From NCBI RefSeq assembly GCF_963667555.1, contig NZ_OY763421.1, positions 2,001,562-2,065,561 of the forward strand: a stretch of 64,000 nt of DNA. Reading direction: 5' to 3'. The first letter of the stretch is position 1; each line of letters opens with the position of its first letter. This document shows positions 1 to 8,811 of the stretch, in pieces. This DNA is from an uncultured Methanolobus sp. (GTDB lineage: Archaea; Halobacteriota; Methanosarcinia; Methanosarcinales; Methanosarcinaceae). Below the pieces are notes generated by a model that ran no database searches, was not told where the DNA came from, and saw nothing but the letters and a program-made list of their open reading frames with translations. The translations under genes were made by a program, and so were the position numbers.

Positions 1-73
1 ATCGCTACAAGAAAAAACAAATAGAAAAATAGAAGTGACCCTGGCAAGCCAACAGCCAGCCAACCGGCACTTA

Positions 74-415
74 TCAAAGAATGCGTCTGTCAGGCACCTT
101 TATCGCCACATAGAGATGATAAAGGAAAACCAGCATTGATACCTGGAAAACAAGCAGCATCAAACCTTTAAGGTTATCAAACCGGGTGCTTTCGGGCACT
201 GAATTTATCGTTACAAGTACCTCAAAAAGATATAGTACAAAACCTACTGTCAGAAAGACAAAATACTTTTTCAGATTGTTAAATGATACATAGATTCGCG
301 AGCGTATGACATCGGGATCGATCTTCATCAGGAGATAAGATGTCAATAGCGCCAGAATCACTATACAAAGACGTATTGAAAGATCCAGAAAATGGAACGT
401 TGAACTTAGACTCAT
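74..415 (-). CDS. small membrane protein of unknown function
   Basis: A 113-aa protein with about three hydrophobic segments (roughly residues 8-30, 50-70 and 85-105) joined by short basic loops, so it is probably an integral membrane protein. The ATG is preceded by a GGGGAAGG purine tract at a usable distance. It reads in the same direction as the bactofilin-like gene but I see no shared operator. I do not recognise a family and cannot suggest a substrate. Confidence 0.6.
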   Translation of the reverse strand: MSLSSTFHFLDLSIRLCIVILALLTSYLLMKIDPDVIRSRIYVSFNNLKKYFVFLTVGFVLYLFEVLVTINSVPESTRFDNLKGLMLLVFQVSMLVFLYHLYVAIKVPDRRIL

Positions 416-459
416 AGCCTTCCCCTCATAATTTTGTGTAACCCTATACCAAAAGTCAC

Positions 460-1290
460 TCAGATATCCAGCTGCATCAGTTCATTGTCACTTAAAGCAT
501 CATCTTCCTCACGCTCAAAGATGATACCACCCGGTGCACGCATCACACCGTCTACACGGGCACTCTCATGTATCTTTATTGACTGTGAGTTGATCTCTCC
601 CAGAATATGCGTTCCGGCAGCAACGTAAACATTGCCCCTGGAAATGATATTTCCGTGGATCACATTGTCTTTTCCGAGCTTTACATCCTGAATGGTACGT
701 ATGCTTCCATAGAGAGTTGTCTCATTTGCCATATCAAGGGATGTTGCACGTATGTTCCCTACAAGTCTGCACTTGCTTCCGACAATGGCATGTGATGGAA
801 CCCTTATGGAGTCCATGGATATCTTGGAACCGTTAGGAATGATCATTGAATTGAGTCCAATAGACTCCTCGTCATCCTCAAACAGATCCTCTAACGCCTT
901 TTCAACTTCCTCGTCCTTTCCAAGCCTCAGAAGCTCGCTGATATAAAGGAAAAGATAAACTATGACCGGCACTGGATTTCTTACAACTATCCAGCCTTTG
1001 GCTTCAAAACCACCGTTGATCTTCACATCATTACCAATATCGAGATCACCTTTTACCACCAGTTTTCCATCGATGGTAACGAATTCCCCGATATAGGCAT
1101 TCTCGTCCGTCTTGACGTTACCGCCTATCTGAGACCAGATATCGATCCTTGTATCTCCGGTGGTGACCAGATCACCTGTAACGTTGACCCTTTCACCAAG
1201 TATTGCTGAATGTGCAATGATACCGTACTTTATTTCAGAGTGATTGCCTGCAATAACATCCCCATCTATGACTATTGTACGCTCTTCCAT
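460..1290 (-). CDS. bactofilin-like polymer-forming protein
   Basis: A 276-aa protein made of short repeating beta-strand units rich in G, D, V and I (patterns such as G-D-V-x-A-G, V-x-G-D-L), typical of the right-handed beta-helix of polymer-forming cytoskeletal proteins (DUF583/bactofilin). Two beta-helix blocks, about residues 1-105 and 150-262, are separated by a more hydrophobic linker (about 105-125) and an acidic stretch (about 125-145). Family members self-assemble into filaments. The start has AAGG just upstream. The hydrophobic middle may contact the membrane; that is inference. Confidence 0.75.
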   Translation of the reverse strand: MEERTIVIDGDVIAGNHSEIKYGIIAHSAILGERVNVTGDLVTTGDTRIDIWSQIGGNVKTDENAYIGEFVTIDGKLVVKGDLDIGNDVKINGGFEAKGWIVVRNPVPVIVYLFLYISELLRLGKDEEVEKALEDLFEDDEESIGLNSMIIPNGSKISMDSIRVPSHAIVGSKCRLVGNIRATSLDMANETTLYGSIRTIQDVKLGKDNVIHGNIISRGNVYVAAGTHILGEINSQSIKIHESARVDGVMRAPGGIIFEREEDDALSDNELMQLDI

Positions 1291-1432
1291 CCTTGTATTG
1301 TCTGGAATTACAAATGTCTTGAATATCTCCTCTTCTATGCTTTCACTCTCCGGTCAGGGATTTACTGTATCAAAGGCACTAATGACTTTATTTTCATCGT
1401 ATTTAATAGAGATAGATTTATAAATAGTTATT

Positions 1433-1906
1433 CTAGGATTGTGCTATCCCTCGCCTTACATCAACTGCAGGCCCACGCTCCATGCGAATTGCTTCAACAG
1501 GTGACAGTAATAATTGCCCTGTTGCAAGTATCTCATCCTTTCCATCCACAAGAATAACCTCATCTCCTGCCCTAAGTTCCGGGTCTACTGCAACTACATG
1601 TTTTGCAAAAGCGGTTTTGCCTGCTGAGACAAATGGAACTGCATCGTCACAAATCACAACTCTTGATGCCGGCTTTTCAAGACCCTTATGCAAAGCAACT
1701 GCCCCGTCTATACTGAGAGTGAGCATTCCGTCCCTTGCACGAACCGTTGCCATGTGCCTTCCGTTGTACTGGACCTGTCTTACGCGTTTTGTCCTTGAAA
1801 GCAGGAATGTTACACCATCCGGGAAAAGAATATCTCCACAACCCTTACCGAACTGAATGTCGGCCATTGTCCTGACTCTAATGAGGTTTTTATCTGCATT
1901 GCTCAT
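1433..1906 (-). CDS. PUA domain protein
   Basis: A 157-aa protein. The C-terminal part (about residues 75-150) has the PUA signature: a G-K-x-x-F-A-K-H-V segment followed by D-x-E-L-R-A-G-D-E-V and a closing L-x-x-G-Q-L. PUA domains bind structured RNA and occur in pseudouridine synthases and archaeosine transglycosylases, but no catalytic domain is fused here. The N-terminal half resembles the domain that precedes PUA in archaeal TGT-related proteins. The ATG lacks a ribosome site and sits about 25-30 bp after a TATA-like stretch, so translation may be leaderless. The RNA target is unknown. Confidence 0.75.
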   Translation of the reverse strand: MSNADKNLIRVRTMADIQFGKGCGDILFPDGVTFLLSRTKRVRQVQYNGRHMATVRARDGMLTLSIDGAVALHKGLEKPASRVVICDDAVPFVSAGKTAFAKHVVAVDPELRAGDEVILVDGKDEILATGQLLLSPVEAIRMERGPAVDVRRGIAQS

Positions 1907-2016
1907 AGTTGCTAAATAAAGTATAAGTTTTAAAATGATAGCGGTTAAATTGATATGTAATTATCTCTTATTTAAGGAAGTGAACATCGTTTGCTATATA
2001 AATAATGTCAAACAGA

Positions 2017-2030
2017 TTTATATATAATAA
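2017..2030 (+). promoter_or_regulatory. TATA-box promoter candidate for the downstream RNA
   Basis: An AT-only TATA element lies about 25 bp before the first paired base of the RNA candidate at 2045. No open reading frame of useful length follows on this strand. Confidence 0.4.
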
Positions 2031-2044
2031 TGACCAATTATAAG

Positions 2045-2165
2045 TTGAGGAAACGGGAACTACTGCTTGTAACTGTATTCAAAGGTATAGTAACTGTAAC
2101 CAAGCAAAACCATTCATCCCCTCAAACATGTCTCCGTTTCCTCGTTGCTCAATTACAGAGCAAGA
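2045..2165 (+). ncRNA. structured small RNA candidate, family unknown
   Basis: A noncoding stretch between the PUA gene and rtcB folds well by eye. A closing stem pairs GAGGAAACGG (2047-2056) with CCGTTTCCTC (2134-2143). Inside it TGCTTG (2064-2069) pairs with CAAGCA (2101-2106), and ACTGTA (2072-2077) pairs with TATAGT (2086-2091, one G-U). A last hairpin, TTGCTC (2145-2150) with GAGCAA (2158-2163), is followed by a T-rich run and looks like a terminator. A TATA box is correctly placed upstream. It does not match tRNA, SRP or RNase P RNA as I know them, and has no C/D box pair. Transcription is not shown. Confidence 0.5.
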
Positions 2166-2271
2166 CTTTTCTTATGTTGTTTAATTGAGTAGTGTGAACT
2201 CTGATTCTCTTTCCTTTAATGCTATATAAAAGTAAAATGAATGAAACTTTCTTCAGTACAATAGTGAATAG

Positions 2272-2543
2272 TGCTTGTTATCAGCTTGCAACCTGATATA
2301 TCGCCTCTTATGAATAACTAAAGCAATCCCGAAGGGTCCGGCGAAGCCGGCGTTTTCCCATCAGATAATAAAAAAACAATCAGTATAAATCCAGAATACT
2401 TTTTTTGAGAAGTCATGAAGAATCTGCAGCATGAATGCAATGATTTTCTGCATATTACCATTGGAATATGCCGCCTTCGGCGGATGGTTGCTGTGCTTTT
2501 AGGCCTACAGGTTGTTTTTGTGGAAATGAAAAAGAGCAAAAAA
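2272..2543 (+). repeat. MITE-like dispersed repeat, copy A
   Basis: One of five related intergenic elements here. It shows the two family landmarks in order: a palindrome-rich block starting CCCGAAGGGTCCGGCGAAG (about 2330-2353), then a TGCCGCCTTCGGCGG hairpin (about 2470-2484), and ends in a conserved TTTTTGTGGAAATGAAAA tail. A clear left terminal repeat is not visible, so this copy looks truncated. An 83-codon reading frame across it is an artefact of the repeat. Confidence 0.75.
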
Positions 2544-2565
2544 AGAGAAATTAAGCCAAAGGTCA

Positions 2566-4032
2566 TCAACCTTTGACAACTCCCATTGGAAGCAAGCGTG
2601 CGACCTTTGTGGCAATTCCAAGGTTGTGTACTACATCCACAACATCACTGCTGGATTTGTAGACCTCGGGCGCTTCCTCGGCTATGAGTGATGGTTGTGT
2701 CGCTCTTACAATGATTCCCTGAGACTTCAGTTCCTTCTGGATCTCTTCGCCACGCAGCTCTTTCTTTGCACTGCTTCGGCTCATAACTCTTCCAGCACCA
2801 TGACATGCACTGCCGAAGGTAAGTTCCATTGCAGCAGGACAGCCTTTGAGCACATAGGATGCGGTTCCCATACTTCCTGGAATAATGACTGGCTGCCCTA
2901 TGTCCTTGTAATCTTCCGGAATCTCCGGATGACCTGCAGGGAATGCTCTTGTCGCACCTTTTCTGTGGACGTAGACTTCCTTTTCCTCGCCGTCGATCAT
3001 GTGTTTCTCAAGCTTTGCAACGTTGTGAGCAACATCATACACAAGATCAAGTCCCAGGTCACCGTGCTGAGCCTTGAAGAACTCATCAAAGACCTCACGT
3101 GACCAGTGCATTATCATCTGGCGGTTTACCCATGCATAGTTTGCCGCACATACCATGGCCTTGAAATAATCCTGAGCCTCCTCCGAACTTGCAGGAGCGC
3201 ATGCAAGCTGCTTGTCAGGTAGAGGAATCTTGTACTTCTTTGAAGCCTGTGTGAGCTTCTGGAGGTGGTCAGTGCATATCTGGTGACCTGCACCACGTGA
3301 ACCACAGTGAATCATGAAAGTTATCTGTCCTTCCTTAAGACCGAAAGCCTTTGCTGCTTCCTCATCATAGACCTTATCCACATACTGAACTTCAAGGAAA
3401 TGGTTTCCACTTCCAAGAGTTCCTATCTGAGGTCGCCCTCTTTTACGGGCTTTAATGCTGACCTTTGAAGGATCAGCACCTGGCATCATACCATTGCTTT
3501 CGCAATGACTTAAGTCTCCTTTCATGCCATAACCATTCTTTACAGCCCAGTTCACTCCATGGATGAATACATCATCCAGTTCCTCATCAGTAAGTCTCAT
3601 GCGGCTCTTTGAACCTACACCGGATGGTATCGCCTCAAACAATGCATCAAGAAGCTCAGACAACCTTGGACGGACATCATCTTCCATGAGATTGGAGCGA
3701 ATTAGACGAACTCCGCAATTGATGTCAAAACCTACGCCACCCGGACTTATCACACCTTCTTCCTTATCAAAAGCTGCAACTCCGCCAATGGAAAATCCGT
3801 AACCCAGATGAGCATCCGGCATTGCCATGGAATATTTCTGGATGCCTGGCAGTGAAGCCACGTTTGCAACCTGATCGATGGTTTCAGGTTCCAGAATTTC
3901 AAGAAGAGGTTTTGATACGAATATCCTTCCCGGAACATTCATGTTTGGCTTGTAATTACCGGGTACCTCCCATGTATTATCATTTACTTTAGTGAGAATT
4001 TCAAAAATTGATGTTGCATTTTCATCTGACAT
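2566..4032 (-). CDS. rtcB: RNA-splicing ligase RtcB
   Basis: A full-length, 488-aa RtcB, the GTP- and Mn-dependent ligase that joins 2',3'-cyclic phosphate and 5'-OH RNA ends, chiefly tRNA exons in archaea. Visible family motifs: P-D-A-H-L-G-Y-G-F (about 72-80), the metal-binding G-F-D-I-N-C-G (about 101-107), H-C-G-S-R-G-A-G-H (about 242-250) and C-H-G-A-G-R near residue 434, which holds the histidine that is guanylylated. No intein interrupts the gene, unlike some archaeal homologues. AGAGGAAA precedes the ATG. Archease lies about 120 bp downstream on the same strand. Confidence 0.97.
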   Translation of the reverse strand: MSDENATSIFEILTKVNDNTWEVPGNYKPNMNVPGRIFVSKPLLEILEPETIDQVANVASLPGIQKYSMAMPDAHLGYGFSIGGVAAFDKEEGVISPGGVGFDINCGVRLIRSNLMEDDVRPRLSELLDALFEAIPSGVGSKSRMRLTDEELDDVFIHGVNWAVKNGYGMKGDLSHCESNGMMPGADPSKVSIKARKRGRPQIGTLGSGNHFLEVQYVDKVYDEEAAKAFGLKEGQITFMIHCGSRGAGHQICTDHLQKLTQASKKYKIPLPDKQLACAPASSEEAQDYFKAMVCAANYAWVNRQMIMHWSREVFDEFFKAQHGDLGLDLVYDVAHNVAKLEKHMIDGEEKEVYVHRKGATRAFPAGHPEIPEDYKDIGQPVIIPGSMGTASYVLKGCPAAMELTFGSACHGAGRVMSRSSAKKELRGEEIQKELKSQGIIVRATQPSLIAEEAPEVYKSSSDVVDVVHNLGIATKVARLLPMGVVKG

Positions 4033-4154
4033 GTTATTTCCTCTTGTCTTCTTCCTTCAATCAGCTATAATGAAGACTATGCGCTCTAATCGTATGAATA
4101 TATTGATAATAAGAAATTGATTGACCCAATGACCGGCAGAGGTTCACTGAAAAT

Positions 4155-4604
4155 TCAGGTATCTACTGTTGCCTGGATCATCCAGCCATCATCTGAGTTC
4201 TCGATCCTCATGTCATTGTAGGTGGCTGCCTTTACCTCGGTATCAAAGACGTGAACTGATAGATCAATGGTTTCTCCGTAGAGTGTTGCTTCAAGAGAGC
4301 ACTGTTCATCATTTTCATCAACGGTGATCTTATTGACCTCTACACGGCCAAATACTATCTCATCCACTTCGAATACGAAAAGTATCTCGGATAGCCAGTC
4401 AAATAGCAGGCTGTCAAGGTCAAAGGATGTAAGTTCGATATTTACTGACAGGCTGTTGTTTACAGACGAGGTTTCAACCATTACGTTAAGCATAGCAAGG
4501 GCTGCATTCTCAAATGCCTGCTCAAGGGTTTTACCATAAGCCCGAAACCTTACGTCAGCAGTGTGTTCCAGATACTCGTAGTCGATATCCATCTCAGATG
4601 ACAT
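4155..4604 (-). CDS. archease, RtcB activator
   Basis: A 149-aa archease. The N-terminal Y-E-Y-L-E-H-T-A-D-V motif, the A-F-E-N-A-A segment and the acidic C-terminal half are all family hallmarks. Archease speeds guanylylation of RtcB and lets it turn over many times; the conserved acidic residues bind metal. It lies next to rtcB in the same orientation, although the 122-bp gap, which holds a run of AT, may contain its own signals. Confidence 0.95.
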   Translation of the reverse strand: MSSEMDIDYEYLEHTADVRFRAYGKTLEQAFENAALAMLNVMVETSSVNNSLSVNIELTSFDLDSLLFDWLSEILFVFEVDEIVFGRVEVNKITVDENDEQCSLEATLYGETIDLSVHVFDTEVKAATYNDMRIENSDDGWMIQATVDT

Positions 4605-4672
4605 GAACCTTAATTGGTGTTGAGCTAATTAAAGTAGCCCCCTGGATCTCTGGTGTTTTTTGCTTAATGCAG

Positions 4673-5284
4673 TTATTCCAGTTGTTTCCAGACGTGAGCA
4701 ATGCGCTGGAAAGCTGTGATGTGGCTTCCAACTCCGATAATAAGTATCATCCAGCCAAGTGATGAGAATCCGAGGACTTCGGCCTGGTAGAAATAGTAGA
4801 TCACGGAAGACAACATGATAAGGACCAGTCTGTCCGCTCTTCCTATGATTCCGCCATAGTAGCGCCCGAGATTGAGTGCCTGTGCCTGTGTGCCGAGGTA
4901 ACTTGTGAGGAGGACACCGACAATGGTTACAACACCGATCTGCCAGTCAACATAGCCTCCGAAGAAGATACCGCAAATGATGAAGACATCTGAGTAGCGG
5001 TCAATTACGTGGTCAAGGAAGTCACCGCGTGCGCTGGAGGCGTTGAGGTAGCGTGCCACAAGTCCGTCCATTGCATCTAAAAATGAGTTCAGTGCCACTA
5101 ACAAGCCTGCTACAAGTACTAGAAGAGGATCAAAGGCTGACCTGTAGTACAATATGCCTGCAAGTGCTGCAAAGAGAAGGGAGATCATTGAGATCGTGTT
5201 TGGGGAAATGCCCATCTTTGCCATTGCAACAGCCATTGGCTCCAGTATTTTTGATGCCACAGGTCTTAGAGCATTGAATGTCAT
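4673..5284 (-). CDS. CDP-alcohol phosphotransferase, archaetidylinositol phosphate synthase-like
   Basis: A 203-aa polytopic membrane enzyme. The CDP-alcohol phosphotransferase signature D-G-x2-A-R-x8-G-x3-D-x3-D is complete at about residues 73-96, with hydrophobic helices before and after it. The family exchanges CMP of CDP-archaeol for a head-group alcohol. Close archaeal relatives of this size make archaetidylinositol phosphate from inositol 1-phosphate; the head group here is assigned only by that resemblance, and archaetidylserine or archaetidylglycerol phosphate synthase cannot be excluded. Confidence 0.85.
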   Translation of the reverse strand: MTFNALRPVASKILEPMAVAMAKMGISPNTISMISLLFAALAGILYYRSAFDPLLVLVAGLLVALNSFLDAMDGLVARYLNASSARGDFLDHVIDRYSDVFIICGIFFGGYVDWQIGVVTIVGVLLTSYLGTQAQALNLGRYYGGIIGRADRLVLIMLSSVIYYFYQAEVLGFSSLGWMILIIGVGSHITAFQRIAHVWKQLE

Positions 5285-5395
5285 GGATATTGTACCAAAT
5301 GAGCATTTTTATGATTTAACGTTTTCCGGGAATTATAATATTTTAGACTAATTTGCAGTCAGATTAGCAGGCAAAAAGACAAATTTCCAGCCAAA

Positions 5396-5472
5396 GTTCA
5401 GCTAAAATTCAGTCGGAATTCAGCTAAGATTCAGCCAGGATTCAGCTAAGATTCAGCCAGGATTCAGCCAAT
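5396..5472. repeat. 11-bp tandem repeat, seven units
   Basis: Seven consecutive 11-bp units of consensus ATTCAGCYARG run from 5396 to 5472. Units 3-6 alternate ATTCAGCTAAG and ATTCAGCCAGG exactly, so a 22-bp doublet has also been duplicated. The array lies between the lipid phosphotransferase promoter and the 3' end of the aldolase gene. It does not keep a reading frame and no function is visible. Confidence 0.85.
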
Positions 5473-5486
5473 ACTCCTGGACTATT

Positions 5487-6047
5487 TCATGCTCTGCTGT
5501 TTTTGGCAAGGTCGTACCAGTATTTGATCTTACATGAATGCTCAACCTGTGTGGTAAGTACATAGGCTTCGTCCAGTACTTTTCCTATGGCAAACGTGCC
5601 GTGACTGTAAATAATGGCGGTCTTGTTGTGCGCAAGGGCTGAGGCAAGGTTGTCCGCAAGTTCATCAGAGCCGATGCCGCCTTTGACCACGGGCACTTCA
5701 CCCAGGAAATATTGCCCCTCGCTGTCGGCGGGAGTGATGGTTCCGCCTTCTGCCAGCAGGGAGAGTGTCACGGCAAAAGGACAATGTGCATGAACGATGG
5801 CAAGTGCAGGAGTTTTACTATATATGGCACGGTGAACGATAGCTTCTGATGAGGCGATCATGTCAAGAGGAGATGAGCCGTCAATGCGCACCTCTACCAC
5901 GTTGTCCTCAGTTATCTCATCCAGCGCGCAACCGCTGCGTGTGATGAGCATTCGGTTGCCTATTCTCACACTGATGTTCCCGAAGTGGGATTCTACCAGC
6001 CCGTTTGCCACAAGTTTTTTTCCGATCCTCGAAATTTCATGCCACAT
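5487..6047 (-). CDS. class II aldolase, fuculose-phosphate aldolase type
   Basis: A 186-aa zinc aldolase of the AraD/FucA fold. It has the G-N-I-S-V-R phosphate-site motif near residue 23, H-A-H-C (about 91-94) and S-H-G (about 150-152), which supply the zinc histidines. Family members cleave fuculose 1-phosphate or similar sugar phosphates to dihydroxyacetone phosphate and an aldehyde; in methanogens such an enzyme is considered a source of lactaldehyde for coenzyme F420. The ATG has AGGAGAAT seven bases upstream. The true substrate cannot be read from the sequence. Confidence 0.85.
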   Translation of the reverse strand: MWHEISRIGKKLVANGLVESHFGNISVRIGNRMLITRSGCALDEITEDNVVEVRIDGSSPLDMIASSEAIVHRAIYSKTPALAIVHAHCPFAVTLSLLAEGGTITPADSEGQYFLGEVPVVKGGIGSDELADNLASALAHNKTAIIYSHGTFAIGKVLDEAYVLTTQVEHSCKIKYWYDLAKNSRA

Positions 6048-6146
6048 AGGTATTCTCCTGGTAGTCTGCTACCATAAAATTTATCTGCTATTATGATATG
6101 TAAGGGAATGCTTTCCTTAAAAAGATGTGGAATGCGACATCATGTT

Positions 6147-6220
6147 GCCTCAGTGGCTCAGCCCGGCAGAGCGAGTGATTTGTAATCACTAGGTCGCGTG
6201 TTCAAATCACGCCTGAGGCT
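6147..6220 (+). tRNA. tRNA-Thr (anticodon UGU)
   Basis: A complete cloverleaf: acceptor stem GCCTCAG (6147-6153) with CTGAGGC (6213-6219), D arm GGCTC-loop-GAGC, anticodon stem AGTGA/TCACT around loop TTTGTAA (anticodon TGT), and T arm CGTG-TTCAAAT-CACG. The CCA end is encoded (6221-6223). No intron is present. It reads away from the aldolase gene. Confidence 0.95.
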
Positions 6221-6332
6221 CCATACTTCTTTTGATATTGTTTTACGATTCATTAGTGAAAACTCTTTCACATACCATATTCTCAAAACCGTAAAATAAC
6301 AAAAGTGTTAATAGAATGGCAGGTGCAGTTCA

Positions 6333-6515
6333 TTGGACGCTAAAGAGATCATTCTGGTAATCGTAGTTATTGTAGCTGCTTTTGCCTTAGTAAAAGCCAT
6401 TCTCAACCTTGTAGGAGCCTTTTACCATCTTGCATTCAGTTTTGTGTATCTTCTTGTTGTGTTTACCGTGGTTGTTTTGGGAATTATGGCTGTGGTGAAG
6501 TTGTTGTTTAAGTAA
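6333..6515 (+). CDS. small hydrophobic membrane protein
   Basis: A 60-aa protein that is almost entirely hydrophobic, with two predicted transmembrane helices (about 5-28 and 30-57). The likely start is the TTG at 6333, because AGGTG lies seven bases before it; the ATG at 6316 is in another frame. No family recognised. Its position between the tRNA gene and the AT-rich defence gene leaves open whether it belongs with either. Confidence 0.55.
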   Translation: MDAKEIILVIVVIVAAFALVKAILNLVGAFYHLAFSFVYLLVVFTVVVLGIMAVVKLLFK

Positions 6516-6709
6516 GCACAACCATTGAAATGTATAATCACATTCTTATCATTTCGTGACAGTCTAATATAATCATAACTGTGTTGGATATAGTTAAATT
6601 CTTAATGATAGTGAATATCATTTTAACAGCTAGTTCAAGTAAAATTGTTTAAATAGTAATACATCTCATATCAAATAAACTAACAAATTATATGTAGGAG
6701 TTGTATTCC

Positions 6710-8449
6710 ATGAAAGTCCATGCATACGATAAAACAATTAACGACATATTTTCTCCAACAAGTACAAAATACATAGTACCTAGATTTCAACGTGAATATT
6801 CATGGAAAAAAGAAGAAGTACTGGAATTATGGAGTGACATATTAGTTAATATCAAAACAATTGATGGGAAATATTCATGGAATGAGTACTTTATTGGATC
6901 ACTAGTTCTAGTTGGTGATGAAGACAAAGCATCAAACATTAAAGAATTCTTGATTGTTGATGGGCAACAGAGATTAACGACAATAACTGTTATGATGTCT
7001 GCTTTAGTCCAATCTTTTAAAGATCTTGGAGAAGAAGGAATTGCACGTGGATTATATGCGTTTATTGAAGGTAGAAATATGGACAATGAACCAATCTACA
7101 AACTTATAAACGAAACTCCAAAACCGTTTTTCCAAAAATCGATTCAAAATTATGATCAAGAAAGTGGTAATTCTAAAACAGATGAAGAAAAAAGACTCAA
7201 AAGAGCTTATGACATCATAATTGATGAAATTACCGAACTTAAGAAAGAATGCGACGGTGGGGATTTTTTATCTTACCTCAAAGCTATTCGAGATCAAATA
7301 CTTAATTTGAAAACGATATTTATAACTGTAGATACAGAAGAAGATGCATATACTATTTTTGAAACATTAAATGCAAGGGGAATTAACCTTGATGCAATAG
7401 ATTTAATTAAAAATCAACTTTTCAAAACATTGAACTACGACCATCCAGATGACGATGCTAGAGAATTATGGAAAAATATAAAAACAAATCTTAAAGACAG
7501 AGATTCTAATATAGAATTATCAAAATTTTACCGGCATTTTTGGATTTCAAAATACGAATTTTCAAGAGATAAAAAATTATACTCTTCTTTTAAAAAATTA
7601 ATTGATCTGAATACATCTAATATTGATAAAAATCAGGATGTTGCAAAACAGTTTTTGCAAGAAATGGTTAATGAATCAATGAACTATGTAATAGTCACAA
7701 GTCCTACGGAAAGTGACTGGAAATTACAAGAAGAAAAAAATGCTTACAAATCATTGGTTGCTTTGAGTTTATTTAAAAGCCAGCAAGTAAATACTTTGCT
7801 TATAGCACTATACGACCAATATAAACACAAATATATAAAAATAACAGATTTTACAGATGCGCTACAATACTTAGAAAATTTCCATTTCATTTTCTCTTCA
7901 ATATCTTCCCAGAGAACATCCCGCTTAGAAACAAAATATTCAAAATATGCCAGAAGTTTAAGGCAATCTAAAACAAAGGCACAATCTAAAAAGATAATTG
8001 ATGAAATGAAAAATGATTTCAATACAAAACTCCCGGATTATAATTCATTTTTGGGCGGTTTCCATGAAAAATGGTTCACAAACAATAAAGACAAAGACAA
8101 AAAAGTAATTCAATACATCTTTAAAAAATGGGAAAATTACTTACAACCTACCGAAGAGCTTGATTTATATAAAATTACATTGGAACATATATCCCCACAA
8201 TCAAGCCAAGAAAATAAAGAAATTGGAAAAATTGGGAACCTTTTACCTATTGCATCTGAAATAAATAATGAAGCTGATATCTCAAAATATCAAGAGAAAA
8301 TAAAAATCTTTAAAAAATCGCAATTAGAAATTGTAAAAGAGTTCATCATAAAATATGGAACATTATCTGATTGGACAGATGAAGATATAAACAAAAGAAC
8401 TGAAGATATGGCAAAAATAGCATATTATGATATTTGGAAAATTCAATAA
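6710..8449 (+). CDS. GmrSD-type DUF262/DUF1524 defence nuclease
   Basis: A roughly 579-aa protein with an N-terminal DUF262 domain (V-P-x-F-Q-R-x-Y-x-W near residue 25; the hallmark I-V-D-G-Q-Q-R-L-T near 85) and a C-terminal DUF1524 HNH-type nuclease segment with L-E-H-I-x-P-Q near residue 500. The DGQQR segment is the nucleotide-hydrolysing part of GmrS; DUF1524 corresponds to GmrD. Such fused proteins are type IV enzymes that attack modified foreign DNA. I start at the ATG at 6710, nine bases after AGGAG; the upstream TTG touches that site. The gene is much richer in A and T than its neighbours, which suggests recent transfer. Confidence 0.85.
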   Translation: MKVHAYDKTINDIFSPTSTKYIVPRFQREYSWKKEEVLELWSDILVNIKTIDGKYSWNEYFIGSLVLVGDEDKASNIKEFLIVDGQQRLTTITVMMSALVQSFKDLGEEGIARGLYAFIEGRNMDNEPIYKLINETPKPFFQKSIQNYDQESGNSKTDEEKRLKRAYDIIIDEITELKKECDGGDFLSYLKAIRDQILNLKTIFITVDTEEDAYTIFETLNARGINLDAIDLIKNQLFKTLNYDHPDDDARELWKNIKTNLKDRDSNIELSKFYRHFWISKYEFSRDKKLYSSFKKLIDLNTSNIDKNQDVAKQFLQEMVNESMNYVIVTSPTESDWKLQEEKNAYKSLVALSLFKSQQVNTLLIALYDQYKHKYIKITDFTDALQYLENFHFIFSSISSQRTSRLETKYSKYARSLRQSKTKAQSKKIIDEMKNDFNTKLPDYNSFLGGFHEKWFTNNKDKDKKVIQYIFKKWENYLQPTEELDLYKITLEHISPQSSQENKEIGKIGNLLPIASEINNEADISKYQEKIKIFKKSQLEIVKEFIIKYGTLSDWTDEDINKRTEDMAKIAYYDIWKIQ

Positions 8450-8469
8450 TATAATTATATATTTTAATC

Positions 8470-8811
8470 ATGTCCATCAAAGAACTTGGCTGCTGCGGTG
8501 CATACTGCAAAACCTGTAAACCTTTCAACACCGGAACCTGCAAAGGATGCAAACTCGGCTATGAAAACGGTGAAAGAAATCTCAGCAAAGCCAGATGCAA
8601 AATAAAAGTTTGCTGCATCGGGAAAGGTTACCATAGCTGTGCCGATTGTCCTGAAATTGAAAACTGTTCTGCGATCAATGAATTCTACGGTAAGGACGGG
8701 TATAAATATGGAAAATATCGGCAGGCAACAGAGTTTATCAGGGAGAAAGGATATGAGGAGTTTTTGAAGATCGCTGATAACTGGACGAATGCTTATGGAA
8801 AATACAGGTAA
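8470..8811 (+). CDS. DUF3795 cysteine-rich protein
   Basis: A 113-aa protein whose N-terminal 65 residues carry many cysteines in C-G-A-Y-C-x2-C, C-x2-C and C-x2-C-x5-C arrangements, typical of DUF3795 zinc or cluster-binding proteins found across anaerobes. The C-terminal 45 residues are helical. The start lacks a strong ribosome site. It overlaps the next gene by about 20 bases. Function unknown. Confidence 0.75.
   Translation: MSIKELGCCGAYCKTCKPFNTGTCKGCKLGYENGERNLSKARCKIKVCCIGKGYHSCADCPEIENCSAINEFYGKDGYKYGKYRQATEFIREKGYEEFLKIADNWTNAYGKYR

Noticed and set aside
2318..2569. 83-codon reading frame on the minus strand
   Set aside because: It lies inside MITE-like copy A and encodes low-complexity translation of palindromes; other copies do not keep it open.
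6147..6710. Integrated element with tRNA-Thr as attachment site
   Set aside because: No repeat of the tRNA 3' end and no integrase gene seen in the window.
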